DNA of 64,000 bases from Azospirillum canadense (GCF_025961225.1 NZ_JAOQNG010000010.1:1168501-1232500); one strand, 5' to 3'. Shown: positions 9,233 to 18,505, numbered from the stretch's first letter. Numbers and translations are program-made. The notes: generated from the sequence alone by a model not told the origin.

Positions 9233-10186
9233 ATGCGATTCGACCTGATCGACCTGCGCCTGTTCCTGCACGTCGTCGAAGCGGCGAGCATCACCCATGG
9301 CGCCGAGCGCTCGCATCTGGCGCTGGCATCGGCCAGCGCTCGCATCCGCGGCATGGAGGAGACGCTGGGCGTCCCGCTGCTCGACCGGGGCCGGCGGGGC
9401 GTGCGGCCGACGCCGGCCGGTGACGCCCTGACGGCGCACGCGCGCATCGTGCTGCAGCAGTTGGAGCGCATGCGCGGCGAGTTGGGGGCCTACGCGCAGG
9501 GGCTGAAGGGCCATGTGCGCCTGCTGTCCAACACGGCCGCCCTCGCCGAATTTCTGCCGGAAGCGCTGGCGCTCTTCCTGGCCGAGCATCCCAACATTGA
9601 CGTGGAGTTGGAGGAGAAGCCCAGCGACGCCATCGTGCGGATGGTGGCGGAGGGCTTGGCCGACGCAGGGGTGGTCGCCGATTACGCCGACCGGTCCGGG
9701 CTGGAAACCTTCCCGTTCCGCACCGACCGGCTGGTGCTGGTCGTGCCGCGCGGTCACGCGCTGGCGGGGCGGCGGGGGATCGCCTTCCGGGAGGTGGTCG
9801 GGCACGGCTTCGTGGGGCTGGGTGCCGGTAGCGCGCTTCAAAAGCACATCGACGATCAGGCGATCCGGGTGGGCCAGCCGCTGAAGCTGCGCGTCCGGGT
9901 CCGCGGCTTCGACGCGATCTGCCGGATGGTCGAACGGGGGGTCGGGCTGGCCGTCATTCCCGAATCATCGGCGCGGCGCTGCCGGCGTTTCGCCAAGATC
10001 CGCGCGGTGCGGTTGACGGACGCCTGGGCGGTGCGGCGGCTGTACGTCTGCGTGCGCCGGATGATCGACTTGCCGATCCACGTGCGTCTGATGGTGGAGT
10101 GTTTGGTGCGCGGTGGCGAGAGTCATCCCCCTCGCCCGGCCGGGCCGGGAGAGGGAGGGGCCCGCACCGAAGGTGTGGGAGGGTGA
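9233..10186 (+). CDS. LysR-family transcriptional regulator
   Basis: A 317-residue LysR protein. The winged helix at residues 1-60 (FDLIDLRLFLHVVEAASITHGAERSHLALASASARIRGMEETLG, in pieces) is followed by the two-lobed effector domain at about 90-295. The ATG at 9233 has GAGGTG 5 bases upstream and begins exactly at the family N-terminus, so the earlier in-frame ATG at 9173 was not used. Divergent placement next to the TSUP permease suggests it regulates that gene. The last 20 or so residues (Pro/Gly/Arg-rich) are encoded by the left arm of a palindromic repeat and are not part of the normal fold. Confidence 0.9.
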   Translation: MRFDLIDLRLFLHVVEAASITHGAERSHLALASASARIRGMEETLGVPLLDRGRRGVRPTPAGDALTAHARIVLQQLERMRGELGAYAQGLKGHVRLLSNTAALAEFLPEALALFLAEHPNIDVELEEKPSDAIVRMVAEGLADAGVVADYADRSGLETFPFRTDRLVLVVPRGHALAGRRGIAFREVVGHGFVGLGAGSALQKHIDDQAIRVGQPLKLRVRVRGFDAICRMVERGVGLAVIPESSARRCRRFAKIRAVRLTDAWAVRRLYVCVRRMIDLPIHVRLMVECLVRGGESHPPRPAGPGEGGARTEGVGG

Positions 10187-10255
10187 GGGCTTGGTTTCTC
10201 GGGAAGACCTAGCCCTCACCCTCCCATGGCTGTGCCATGGGTCCCTCCCTCTCCC
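10147..10255. repeat. Large imperfect palindromic repeat element A
   Basis: Two 45-base arms (10147-10191 and 10211-10255) are near-perfect reverse complements around a 19-base centre. Each contains the GGGAGAGGGAGGG and GGGAGGGTGAGGGCT blocks seen in shorter form elsewhere in the window. It sits between the convergent LysR and RND genes, includes the LysR stop codon, and could act as a bidirectional terminator. A second small hairpin (CTCCCTGC / GCAGGGAG) follows to about 10273. Confidence 0.75.
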
Positions 10256-10285
10256 TGCGGTGCAGGGAGAGGGGAAGGATTTGCG

Positions 10286-13200
10286 TCACTCCCCGCCGGG
10301 GACCGGGTGACCGGCGTCGGGGGCGACGGTGGGGCGGCGTTTCAGCAGGCGGGCCACCGCGTTGCCGGCGCTGTCCATGTAGAGGTAGAGGACCGGCGTG
10401 ATGTAGAGCGTCAGGATCTGCGACACGCACAGGCCGCCCACCACGGCGAGGCCGAGCGGCTGGCGCAGTTCGGCCGCGGCGCCGTGGGCGATGGCGATGG
10501 GCAGGGTGCCCATGACCGCCGCCATGGTCGTCATCATGATCGGGCGGAAGCGCAGCAGGCAGGCCTGCTCGATCGCCTCGCGCGCGGTCATGCCCTGGTT
10601 GCGCTGCGCGTCCACCGCGAAGTCGATCATCATGATCGCGTTCTTCTTCACGATGCCGATCAGCATCAGGATGCCGATGATCGCGATCATGCTGAGTTCC
10701 TGCCCGAACACCATCAGCGTGGCGAGCGCGCCGATGGCCGCCGAGGGCAGGCCCGACAGGATGGTCAGCGGGTGGATGAAGCTCTCGTAGAGGACGCCCA
10801 GCACGATGTAGATCACCAGCACCGCGGCCAGCAGAAGCAGGCCCTGGCCGGCCTGGGCGTCCTGGAAGACCTGGGCGGTGCCGGCGAAGCCGGTGGTGAT
10901 GGTCGCGGGCAACGCCATCTCCTGCTCCACGGTGCGGATCGCGGCCACGGCGTCGCCCAGTGCGGCGCCGGGGGCGAGGTTGAAGGACAGCGTCACGGCC
11001 GGAAGCTGGCCCTGGTGGTTGACCGTCAGCGGCCCGGCGGTGCGCTGCACGCTGGCGAAGGCGTCCAGCGGCACGAGCTTGCCCGTGGTGGAGCGGACGT
11101 AGATGCGCGACAGCGCGTCGTCGCCGACCTGGTACTTTGGCGCCAGTTCGATCAGCACCTGGTAGTCGTTGCTGGGCGTGTAGATGGTCGAGACCTGGCG
11201 CTGGCCGAAGGCGCTGTAGAGGGTGGAGCGCACCTGGTCCACGCCGATGCCCAGCGTCGCCGCCTTCTCGCGGTCCACATGCACGTAGGCCTGCGGGCTG
11301 TTCAGCTGGAGGTCGCTGGTCACGTCCTGCAGGATCGGGATGTCGTGCAGGGCGCGTTCCAGACGGCCCGACCACTGGTACAGCTCATCCAGGTCCAGGC
11401 CCTGGATGGTGTACTGGTACAGGCTCTTGGACTGGCGGCCGCCGATGCGCAGGTTCTGCACCGGCTGCATGAAGACCGCCATGCCGGGAATGCCGGCCAG
11501 CTGGCGGCGCAGCTGCTGGATCACCTCGCCCGCGCCGACACGCTCCTCCCGCGGCTTCAGCACGACGAACATGCGGCCGGAGTTGATGGAGTTGCCGCCG
11601 ACCGCGACGGAGGAAGTGACGTCGTCCACCGCCGGGTGGGCCTTGATGATCGCGGCGACCTTCTGCTGCCGCTCCGCCATCGCCGGGAAGGAGATGTCGG
11701 GCGCCGCCTCCGTAGAGACGGAGATCTGGCCGATGTCCTCCGTCGGGAAGAAGCCCTTCGGGATGGCCTGGAACAGCATGACCGAGCCGGCCACCGTGCC
11801 GAGCATGACGAGGCCCATGATCGGCCGGTACTTCAGCGCCAGCCGCAAGGTCGAGCCATAGCCGCGCAGCAGCGCGTCGAAGCCGCCTTCCAGGATGCGA
11901 CCGAACAGGCCCTCCTTCGCGCCGTGCGGCTCGTGCGACAGCATGCGGGAGCACATCATCGGCGTCAGCGTCAGCGCCACGAAGGCCGACGCGGCAATGG
12001 ACATGGTCACGACCAGCGCGAATTCGTGGAACACGCGGCCGACCACGCCGCCCATCATCAGGATGGGGATGAAAACCGCCACCAGCGACAGCGTGATCGA
12101 CACGATGGTGAAGCCGATCTCGCGCGAGCCCTTGATGGCCGCCTCATAGGGGCGCATGCCCTCTTCGACGTAGCGGACGATGTTCTCCATCATCACGATG
12201 GCGTCGTCGACGACAAGGCCCACGGCCAGCGTCAGCGCCATCAGCGAGATGTTGTCGATGGAGAAGCCCATCACATGCATGCCGCCGGCCGTGGCGATCA
12301 GCGAGATGGGCACGGTCAGGGCCGGGATCAGCGTCGCCGACAGACGGCGCAGGAACAGGAAGATCACCATCACGACCAGCGCAATGGTCAGGCCGAGCGT
12401 GAACTGCACGTCCTCCACAGCCTGACGGATCGAGGTGGAACGGTCGTTCATCACCTCCACCTTGGCGCTGGGCGGCAGCTGGGCGCGGAAGGTCGGCAGC
12501 AGGGCCCTCACCCGGTCCACCACCTCCACCGTGTTGGCGTCGGGCTGGCGCTGCACGGCCAGCACGATGGCGCGTGTGCCGTTGTGCCAGCTGGCGGTGC
12601 GGATGTTCTCCACGCTGTCCAGCACGGCGCCGACGTCGCCCAGCCGCACCGGCGCGCCGTTGCGCCAGGCGATGATCAAGTCGCGGAAAGCCGCGGCGTT
12701 GGGAAGCTGCGGGTTGGCGGCGATGACCAGCTGCTGCTTGTCGCCGGACAGGGTGCCGACCGGCGTGTTGGCGTTGGCCGCGGCCAGGGCCTTTTGCAGC
12801 TCGTCAATGCCGATGCCGCGCACCGACAGGGCGTTGGGATCGACCTGGACGCGGACCGCGTATTTCTGCGACCCGTAGATCTGCACCTGCGCGATGCCCG
12901 GCAGGGTGGCCACCTTCGGCTGCACCGCGGTTTCCGCGAAATCGTTCAGCTGCGACAGCGGCAGCGTCGGGGAGCTGAGCGACAGCAGCAGGATCGGCGC
13001 GTCGGCCGGGTTGACCTTGCGGTAGCTGGGCGGGGTGGTCATCTCCGCCGGCAGGCGGCGCTGGGTGCGGGCGATGGCCGCCTGGACGTCCTGCGCGGCG
13101 GCGTCGATGTCCCGTTCCAGCACGAACTGGATGGTGATCGACGTGTTGCCGAGGCTGGAGGTGGAGGTCAGCGTGTCGATGCCGGCGATGGTGGAGAACT

Positions 13201-13408
13201 CGCGCTCAAGCGGGCTCGCCACCGACGCGGCCATCGTCTCCGGGCTGGCGCCCGGCAGCGTGGCGGACACGTTGATGACCGGGAAATCCACCCGCGGCAG
13301 CGCCGCGACCGGCAGCTGGCGGTAGGCCGCAAGGCCCCCCAGCACGAGCGCCGCCGTCAGCAGGATGGTCATCACCGGACGGCGGATGCAGAGTTCGGAA
13401 ATGCTCAC
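10286..13408 (-). CDS. RND efflux permease (MdtB/MdtC-like)
   Basis: A 1040-residue RND pump. The N-terminus (MSISELCIRRPVMTILL) and the PVAALPRVDFPVINVSA stretch resemble the MdtB/MdtC/MuxB branch. The helix-4 Asp pair lies near residue 400 (GLVVDDAIVMMENI), and the C-terminal half carries GIVKKNAIMMIDFAVDAQR. It is read from GTG at 13408, whose first bases overlap the adaptor stop (GTGA). MdtB and MdtC normally form a heteromultimer, but only one pump gene is present here, so it probably works as a homotrimer. It is the last gene of the TetR-adaptor-RND operon on this strand; no outer-membrane channel gene accompanies it. Confidence 0.94.
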   Translation of the reverse strand: MSISELCIRRPVMTILLTAALVLGGLAAYRQLPVAALPRVDFPVINVSATLPGASPETMAASVASPLEREFSTIAGIDTLTSTSSLGNTSITIQFVLERDIDAAAQDVQAAIARTQRRLPAEMTTPPSYRKVNPADAPILLLSLSSPTLPLSQLNDFAETAVQPKVATLPGIAQVQIYGSQKYAVRVQVDPNALSVRGIGIDELQKALAAANANTPVGTLSGDKQQLVIAANPQLPNAAAFRDLIIAWRNGAPVRLGDVGAVLDSVENIRTASWHNGTRAIVLAVQRQPDANTVEVVDRVRALLPTFRAQLPPSAKVEVMNDRSTSIRQAVEDVQFTLGLTIALVVMVIFLFLRRLSATLIPALTVPISLIATAGGMHVMGFSIDNISLMALTLAVGLVVDDAIVMMENIVRYVEEGMRPYEAAIKGSREIGFTIVSITLSLVAVFIPILMMGGVVGRVFHEFALVVTMSIAASAFVALTLTPMMCSRMLSHEPHGAKEGLFGRILEGGFDALLRGYGSTLRLALKYRPIMGLVMLGTVAGSVMLFQAIPKGFFPTEDIGQISVSTEAAPDISFPAMAERQQKVAAIIKAHPAVDDVTSSVAVGGNSINSGRMFVVLKPREERVGAGEVIQQLRRQLAGIPGMAVFMQPVQNLRIGGRQSKSLYQYTIQGLDLDELYQWSGRLERALHDIPILQDVTSDLQLNSPQAYVHVDREKAATLGIGVDQVRSTLYSAFGQRQVSTIYTPSNDYQVLIELAPKYQVGDDALSRIYVRSTTGKLVPLDAFASVQRTAGPLTVNHQGQLPAVTLSFNLAPGAALGDAVAAIRTVEQEMALPATITTGFAGTAQVFQDAQAGQGLLLLAAVLVIYIVLGVLYESFIHPLTILSGLPSAAIGALATLMVFGQELSMIAIIGILMLIGIVKKNAIMMIDFAVDAQRNQGMTAREAIEQACLLRFRPIMMTTMAAVMGTLPIAIAHGAAAELRQPLGLAVVGGLCVSQILTLYITPVLYLYMDSAGNAVARLLKRRPTVAPDAGHPVPGGE

Positions 13409-14598
13409 GACGCACCCCCGGGAGATGCGGGGGCGAGGTCGCTCTTCTTCTTCGCATCACCGCCCTTCTCATCCCCCCGAGCGCTGACCTTGGCGCCGGG
13501 GAAGAGGCGGGACTGGCCGTCCACCACCACCCGCTCGCCGGCCTGGAGGCCGCTGGCGATGATGGCGAGGCCGTCCTGGCTGCGCGACACGGTCACCGGG
13601 CGGACCTCCACGGTGTCGTCACCCTTCACGACGTAGACGAAGCGGCCCTCCTGGCCGGTCTGCACCGACTCGTCGGGCAGGGTCAGGGCCTGCGGCTCGA
13701 CGCGCAGGGTCAGCACGACGTCCACGAACTGGCCGGGCCACAGGCGGGTGTCGGTGTTGGGGAACTGGCCCTTCACCAGGATGGTGCCGGACTGCTGGTC
13801 CACCTGGCTGTCCACGAAGGACAGGACGCCGTCTTCCGGCGCGCGGCTGTCGCCGGGGATGCCGGCGGTGACCGGCAGCTTGCCCGTTTCCATGGCCTTG
13901 CGGATGGTCGGCAGGTGGCGTTCCGGCACGTTGAAGGCGACGGTGATCGGGCGCAGCTGGGTCAGGGTGACCAGCGGCGTGGCGTCGGCCGCGCGCACCA
14001 TGGTGCCGGCCTTGGCGTTGACCGCACCGGTGCGGCCGTCCATGGGGGCGGTGATGCGGGTGAAGGACAGCGCGACCCGCGCCGCCTCGATCGCGGCGTT
14101 GTCGGCCTTCACCGTGCCTTCCAGCGCGTCCGCCGTGGCGATGGCGGCGTCGAGCTGCTGGCGCGAGATGGCGTTGGAGCGCACCAGCTCGCTGTAGCGC
14201 CGCACGTCGCCGCGGGCCTTCTCCAGATTGGCCTTGTCGCGCTCCAGGTTGGCCTGGGCTTGGCGGAGCTGGGCGTCGAGCGCGCGAGCGTCGAGCGAGA
14301 ACAGCAGGTCGCCCGCCTTCACCTCCTGCCCCTCGGTGAAGTGGACAGTGTCCACCACTGTGTCGACGCGCGCCTTGATGGCGATCGCCGCCAAAGGTTG
14401 GACCGATCCAATCGTGCCGAGCCGTTCCGGGACCGCGCGCGCCTCCACCGGTTTCACCACCACCGGCACGGCGCGCGGGGCGCTGGCCGGGGCGGCGGCC
14501 TTGGCGACCTCCGCCCCGCCGGTCTTCAGGCTGTACCAGTACCCGCCGCCAGCCAGCGCAGCCACCAGCAGGACCGGAAACACTATGCGTCTCGTCAC
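13405..14598 (-). CDS. RND efflux periplasmic adaptor (MdtA-like)
   Basis: A 397-residue membrane-fusion protein. A single N-terminal membrane segment (IVFPVLLVAALAGGGYWY) is followed by the first lipoyl half near residues 70-100, a helical hairpin near 105-165, and TRITAPMDGRTGAVNAKAGT as the second lipoyl half. The start is GTG at 14598, overlapping the TetR stop by 4 bases, and its own stop overlaps the pump start in the same way. The C-terminus is Lys/Asp/Pro-rich. It bridges the pump to an outer-membrane channel encoded elsewhere. Confidence 0.92.
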   Translation of the reverse strand: MTRRIVFPVLLVAALAGGGYWYSLKTGGAEVAKAAAPASAPRAVPVVVKPVEARAVPERLGTIGSVQPLAAIAIKARVDTVVDTVHFTEGQEVKAGDLLFSLDARALDAQLRQAQANLERDKANLEKARGDVRRYSELVRSNAISRQQLDAAIATADALEGTVKADNAAIEAARVALSFTRITAPMDGRTGAVNAKAGTMVRAADATPLVTLTQLRPITVAFNVPERHLPTIRKAMETGKLPVTAGIPGDSRAPEDGVLSFVDSQVDQQSGTILVKGQFPNTDTRLWPGQFVDVVLTLRVEPQALTLPDESVQTGQEGRFVYVVKGDDTVEVRPVTVSRSQDGLAIIASGLQAGERVVVDGQSRLFPGAKVSARGDEKGGDAKKKSDLAPASPGGAS

Positions 14599-15278
14599 GT
14601 CGAACTCCCGGCGCGGTGGCCTCGATCAGGCAGGGCTTCGGCCCTGGCCGCAGTGGTGGTGTCTGTTGGGGCGGTATCGGTTTTGGTGGTGCCCGCCGTC
14701 ACGAAATCGAGGACGGCGCGTTCCAGTTGCTCGCGCGGGCGGTCGCCCAGCCCCATGACGCCGCCGCGCACCATGCCGATGATCAGCATCGGCGTGATGT
14801 CGGTGTCGAGCGCGCGGAACTGGCCGGCGGCGATGCCGTCCTCCAGCACGGTGCGCAGGACCGCGGCCATGTGGGCGTTGCGGTGGCGGATCAGGCGGCG
14901 CCCCTGCTCCGCTAGGTCGGACTGGTGGCCGCCGATGATCTTCAGCGTCGGCAGCTGTTCCCCGAAAATGTCGATCAGCGCCGACGCCCAGGCGCACAGC
15001 CGGCTGCACGGGTCGGAACCGACCGGCGCCAGGGCCGACATCCGGCCTTCCAACTCATCGAGTGCGCGGGCCAACGATTCGAGGTACAAATCTTCCTTGG
15101 ACGGAAAATAGCGGTAGAGCGTCGCCTTCCCCACCCCCGCCAGCTTCGCCACCTCGTCCACCTGGACCGCGGCGTAGCTGCGCTGCGCGAACAGGGTCGA
15201 GGCGGCCGCGAGGATCGCTTCGCGTCGCTTCAGGCGCCAGCCGGGTGCCGCGTCGCCAGTTGCCGCGTCGAGGGGCAT
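14595..15278 (-). CDS. TetR/AcrR-family repressor of the second RND operon
   Basis: A 227-residue regulator with an N-terminal HTH at about 18-64 (AILAAASTLFAQRSYAAVQV, then VGKATLYRYFPSKEDLYLES) and an AcrR-like C-terminal domain. It is the first gene of the operon and overlaps the adaptor by GTGA. A consensus-like promoter and an inverted repeat lie 37-90 bases upstream, so autorepression together with the pump genes is likely. Confidence 0.9.
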   Translation of the reverse strand: MPLDAATGDAAPGWRLKRREAILAAASTLFAQRSYAAVQVDEVAKLAGVGKATLYRYFPSKEDLYLESLARALDELEGRMSALAPVGSDPCSRLCAWASALIDIFGEQLPTLKIIGGHQSDLAEQGRRLIRHRNAHMAAVLRTVLEDGIAAGQFRALDTDITPMLIIGMVRGGVMGLGDRPREQLERAVLDFVTAGTTKTDTAPTDTTTAARAEALPDRGHRAGSST

Positions 15279-15314
15279 TAATCCCGAAACCTCGAATGTC
15301 CGATGAAGAAAAAA

Positions 15315-15332
15315 TGAAACTCGCCGGTTTCA
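15315..15332 (-). promoter_or_regulatory. Putative TetR operator of the second RND operon
   Basis: TGAAAC, six bases, GTTTCA: a perfect 6-base inverted repeat placed 7 bases downstream of the predicted -10 box, covering the expected transcription start. Position and size fit a TetR-family operator; binding is inferred. Confidence 0.6.
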
Positions 15333-15339
15333 AAAACTG

Positions 15340-15367
15340 AAAATACCTGAGCCCCGTACGCTGTCAA
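15340..15367 (-). promoter_or_regulatory. Sigma-70 promoter of the second TetR-RND operon
   Basis: On the minus strand a perfect TTGACA (15362-15367), a 16-base spacer and TATTTT (15340-15345) precede the TetR gene. The operator-like palindrome begins just downstream. Confidence 0.6.
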
Positions 15368-15488
15368 GCGACATGGCACGCGTACATCTGCATACGGGGT
15401 AACACGGCGGCCCCTTGCGCGCACGGCGGCGACATCGGAAGATCGGCCCGACACCAAACCGGTCACATAACAGGGGGGCACCCACAAC

Positions 15489-16472
15489 ATGACCGCGATC
15501 AGCCTGCGTTCCACCCTCATCGGCGCCGCCTTCGCCATCGGCCTCGCCACCCCGGTCGCGGCCTTCGCCGAGACCTGGGACATGCCGACGCCCTATCCCG
15601 ACACGAACCTGCACACCATCGTGGTGCGCCAGTTCGCCGACGACGTGAAGGCGGCCACGGGCGGCAAGATCCAGATCACCGTCCATTCCAACGGCTCCCT
15701 GATCAAGCATCCGGAGATCAAGCGCGCCGTGCAGTCCGGCCAAGCGCAGCTGGGCGAGGTGCTGATCAGCTCCTGGGCGAACGAGGATCCGCTCTACGGC
15801 CTCGACTCGGTGCCGTTCCTGGCGACCGACTTCGCGTCGTCGAAGAAGCTCTACGAGGTTTCCAAGCCGTATCTGGAGAAGAAGCTGGAGCGCCAGCGCC
15901 TGAAGCTTCTCTACTCCATTCCGTGGCCGCCGCAGGGCCTGTACGTGAAGGAGGACATCGCCTCCGTCGCCGACCTGAAGGGCCAGAAGTTCCGCGCCTA
16001 CAACCCGGCCACCACCCGCATCGCCGAACTGTCGGGCGCCGTCCCGACCAAGATCGAGGCCGCGGAGGTCGCCCAGGCCTTCGGCACCGGCATCGTGACG
16101 GCCATGATCACCTCGGCCGCGACCGGCGTGGACACCAAGGCCTGGGACTTCGTGAAGGACTATTACGACATCCAGGCCTGGCTGCCGCGCAACATGGTCT
16201 TCGTCAGCGCCGAGGTCTGGAAGGGCCTGGACGCCGCCACCCAGAAGGCCATCCAGGAGGCCGCCGCCAAGGCCGAGGCCACGGGCTGGACCGAGTGGGA
16301 GAAGAAAACCGCCGACCTGAACAAGACGCTGGCCGACAACGGCATGAAGGTCCTGGCCCCGACCCCCGCCATCAAGGACGGCTTCGCCGCCATCGGCAAG
16401 ACCATGACCGACGAGTGGATGAAGGCGGCGGGCGCCGACGGCGAGGCGATCATCGCGGCGTATAAGAAGTAA
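15489..16472 (+). CDS. TRAP transporter periplasmic substrate-binding protein (DctP family)
   Basis: A 327-residue secreted protein. Residues 1-27 are a Sec signal peptide ending AAFA-E. The mature part has the DctP pattern: NLHTIVVRQFADDVKAATGG near the start, then LKGQKFRAYNPATTRIAELSG containing the conserved Arg that binds a substrate carboxylate. It captures an organic acid in the periplasm and delivers it to the DctQ/DctM permease encoded just downstream. The five genes after it include 5-oxoprolinase subunits, so 5-oxoproline or a related lactam or dicarboxylate is a reasonable guess for the ligand. A G-run before the ATG is the ribosome site. Confidence 0.92.
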   Translation: MTAISLRSTLIGAAFAIGLATPVAAFAETWDMPTPYPDTNLHTIVVRQFADDVKAATGGKIQITVHSNGSLIKHPEIKRAVQSGQAQLGEVLISSWANEDPLYGLDSVPFLATDFASSKKLYEVSKPYLEKKLERQRLKLLYSIPWPPQGLYVKEDIASVADLKGQKFRAYNPATTRIAELSGAVPTKIEAAEVAQAFGTGIVTAMITSAATGVDTKAWDFVKDYYDIQAWLPRNMVFVSAEVWKGLDAATQKAIQEAAAKAEATGWTEWEKKTADLNKTLADNGMKVLAPTPAIKDGFAAIGKTMTDEWMKAAGADGEAIIAAYKK

Positions 16473-16495
16473 GGTCCAGCAAAGGGCTGAGTATT

Positions 16496-16616
16496 GCCCC
16501 CACCCTAACCCTCCCCCGCTTCGCAGGGGAGGGACCCGCGAAGCTCTCGCGCAAGCGTAGCTTGCGCTGACGCGGCAGGCGGACCTTCGGTCCGCCGAGA
16601 GCGGGAGGGTGGGGGC
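16496..16616. repeat. Palindromic repeat element B between dctP and dctQ
   Basis: Begins with GCCCCCACCCTAACCCTCCC and ends with GGGAGGGTGGGGGC, its shortened reverse complement. Inside are nested hairpins (GCTCTCG...CGAGAGC; GCGGACC TTC GGTCCGC). It lies inside the TRAP operon, where such a structure could lower expression of the membrane genes relative to the abundant binding protein. The same family occurs near 10.1, 21.1 and 50.1 kb. Confidence 0.7.
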
Positions 16617-16679
16617 AAAGCGCCCACACAAGAACAACTCTCCCCAACTCCCCGCCCGATTTCTGGAGGTGGTTGCGCC

Positions 16680-17189
16680 ATGCGCACCGCATTGTCCTTC
16701 CTCTACCGCGCCGCCGAGTTCCTGGGCGCGGTGTTCCTGGTGCTGATCGGCGTGCTGATCGTCAGCCAGGTCTTTTCCCGCCTGGTCGGGCGCATGGTGC
16801 CGGGGGCCGACGAGCTGGCCGGCTACTGCATGGCCGCGTCCTTCTTCCTGATGCTGGGGCCGGCGCTGCGCCGCGGCGCGCACATCCGCGTCGGCGTGCT
16901 GGTGGATCGCCTGCATGGGGGCGTGCGGCGCGTGTTCGAGGTGATCTGCCTGGGCTTCGCCAGCGCGCTCAGCCTCTATTTCGCTTTCTACTGGCTGCGC
17001 ATGACCTACGATTCCTACGATTTCGGCGATCTCAGCCAGGGCGTGCTGCCGATCCCGCTGTGGATCCCGCAGGCGGCCATGGCCGCCGGGCTGGTGGTGC
17101 TGGTGGTGGCGCTGCTGGACGACCTGATCGCGGTGCTGATGGGGCGCGAGGCGTCCTACCAGAGCGCCGGCCTGCAGAGCGAGGGCTGA
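16680..17189 (+). CDS. TRAP transporter small permease (DctQ family)
   Basis: A 169-residue protein with four predicted membrane helices (about 12-34, 48-66, 87-107, 128-149) and the DctQ signature region GADELAGYCMAASFFLMLGPALRRGAHIRV (in pieces). It pairs with DctM to form the membrane part of the transporter. GGAGGT lies 9 bases before the ATG, and the large-permease gene follows after 3 bases. Confidence 0.9.
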   Translation: MRTALSFLYRAAEFLGAVFLVLIGVLIVSQVFSRLVGRMVPGADELAGYCMAASFFLMLGPALRRGAHIRVGVLVDRLHGGVRRVFEVICLGFASALSLYFAFYWLRMTYDSYDFGDLSQGVLPIPLWIPQAAMAAGLVVLVVALLDDLIAVLMGREASYQSAGLQSEG

Positions 17190-17192
17190 ACC

Positions 17193-18494
17193 ATGGACCA
17201 ATCCACCGCCTCCATCGTCGTCATGCTCACGATGTTCGTGATGCTGGGCGCCGGCATCTGGGTCGCGCTGGCGCTGGCCGGCGTCGGCTTCGTCGCCATG
17301 GCCCTGTTCACGTCGCGCCCCATCGGGCTGGTCATGGCGACCAACGTCTGGGGGGCCAGCACCAGCTGGACGCTGACCGCGCTGCCGCTGTTCATCTGGA
17401 TGGGCGAGATTCTGTTCCGCACGCGCATCTCGTCGGACATGTTCAAGGGGCTGGCGCCCTGGATGGGCTGGCTGCCCGGCCGGCTGATGCATGTGAACAT
17501 CGTTGGCTGCTCCATCTTCGCCGCCGTGTCCGGCTCGTCGGCCGCGACGGCCGCGACCATCGGGCGCATGACGATTCCGGAGCTGACCCGGCGCGGCTAC
17601 GATCCGATGATGATCGTGGGCTCTCTGGCCGGCGCCGGCACGCTGGGCCTGCTGATCCCGCCGTCGATCATCATGATCGTCTACGGCGTCGCCGCCGACG
17701 TGTCCATCGCCCGCCTGTTCATCGCCGGCGTCATCCCCGGCATCCTGCTGACCGGCCTGTTCATGGCCTATGTCGCGGGCTGGTCCGCCCTGAACCCCGG
17801 CCGCGTGCCGCCGCCGGAGCCGCCGCAGAGCTTTGCGGAGAAGATCCGCGACACCGGGTCGCTGATCCCCGTGGTTCTGCTGATCGTCGCCGTGCTCGGC
17901 TCCATCTACATCGGCATCGCCACGCCGACGGAGGCCGCGGGCGTCGGAGTCCTGGGATCGCTGGTGCTGGCGCTGGTCACCGGCACGCTGAACTGGACAA
18001 CCTTCCGCGACAGCGTGCTGGGCGCGGCCCACACCTCCTGCATGATCGGCTTCATCCTGGCGGGCGCCGCCTTCCTGACCGTCGCCATGGGCTACACCGG
18101 CATCCCGCGCCTGCTGGCGGAGTGGATCACCTCCATGCAGCTGTCCACCGCGGCGCTGCTGGTCGTGCTGACGATCTTCTTCGTCATCATGGGCTGTTTC
18201 CTGGACGGCATCTCCATGGTGGTGCTGACCACGTCGGTCATCATGCCGATGGTGCAGAAGGCGGGGATCGACCTGCTGTGGTTCGGGATCTACATCGTGA
18301 TCGTGGTGGAGATGGCGCAGATCACCCCGCCGGTCGGCTTCAACCTGTTCGTTTTGCAGCCGATGACCGGCAAGGACATCTTCACCATCGGCAAGGCGAG
18401 CTTCCCCTTCTTCGCCGTCATGGTGCTGATGGTCGTCCTGCTGTGGCTGTTCCCGGGTCTGGTGACGTGGCTGCCGTCGAAGATGATCGGGTGA
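17193..18494 (+). CDS. TRAP transporter large permease (DctM family)
   Basis: A 433-residue polytopic protein, the usual DctM length, with about 12 hydrophobic helices. Seen: GCSIFAAVSGSSAATAATIG in the first half and MGCFLDGISMVVLTTSVIMP in the second, the two hairpin regions of the sodium-coupled DctM fold, plus the C-terminal ITPPVGFNLFVLQ. It imports the substrate delivered by the binding protein using a sodium gradient. Its stop overlaps a possible GTG start of pxpB, so transport and 5-oxoproline hydrolysis genes are one transcription unit. Confidence 0.93.
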   Translation: MDQSTASIVVMLTMFVMLGAGIWVALALAGVGFVAMALFTSRPIGLVMATNVWGASTSWTLTALPLFIWMGEILFRTRISSDMFKGLAPWMGWLPGRLMHVNIVGCSIFAAVSGSSAATAATIGRMTIPELTRRGYDPMMIVGSLAGAGTLGLLIPPSIIMIVYGVAADVSIARLFIAGVIPGILLTGLFMAYVAGWSALNPGRVPPPEPPQSFAEKIRDTGSLIPVVLLIVAVLGSIYIGIATPTEAAGVGVLGSLVLALVTGTLNWTTFRDSVLGAAHTSCMIGFILAGAAFLTVAMGYTGIPRLLAEWITSMQLSTAALLVVLTIFFVIMGCFLDGISMVVLTTSVIMPMVQKAGIDLLWFGIYIVIVVEMAQITPPVGFNLFVLQPMTGKDIFTIGKASFPFFAVMVLMVVLLWLFPGLVTWLPSKMIG

Positions 18495-18505
18495 GGACCG
18501 GACAA

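Noticed and set aside
10226..13636. Very long open frame antisense to the RND pump and adaptor genes
   Set aside because: It is His/Asp/Arg/Gly-rich with no recognisable domain, as expected from GC-rich codon bias opposite a real gene; the minus-strand RND product is unmistakable.
15368..15390. Sigma-54 promoter upstream of the TRAP binding-protein gene
   Set aside because: TGGCACG is present on the plus strand, but no GC follows at the required 10-base spacing from GG.
15330..18032. Long minus-strand open frame across the TRAP genes
   Set aside because: Its composition is that of a codon-bias shadow (His/Gln/Asp/Arg repeats) and it spans three well-supported plus-strand genes.
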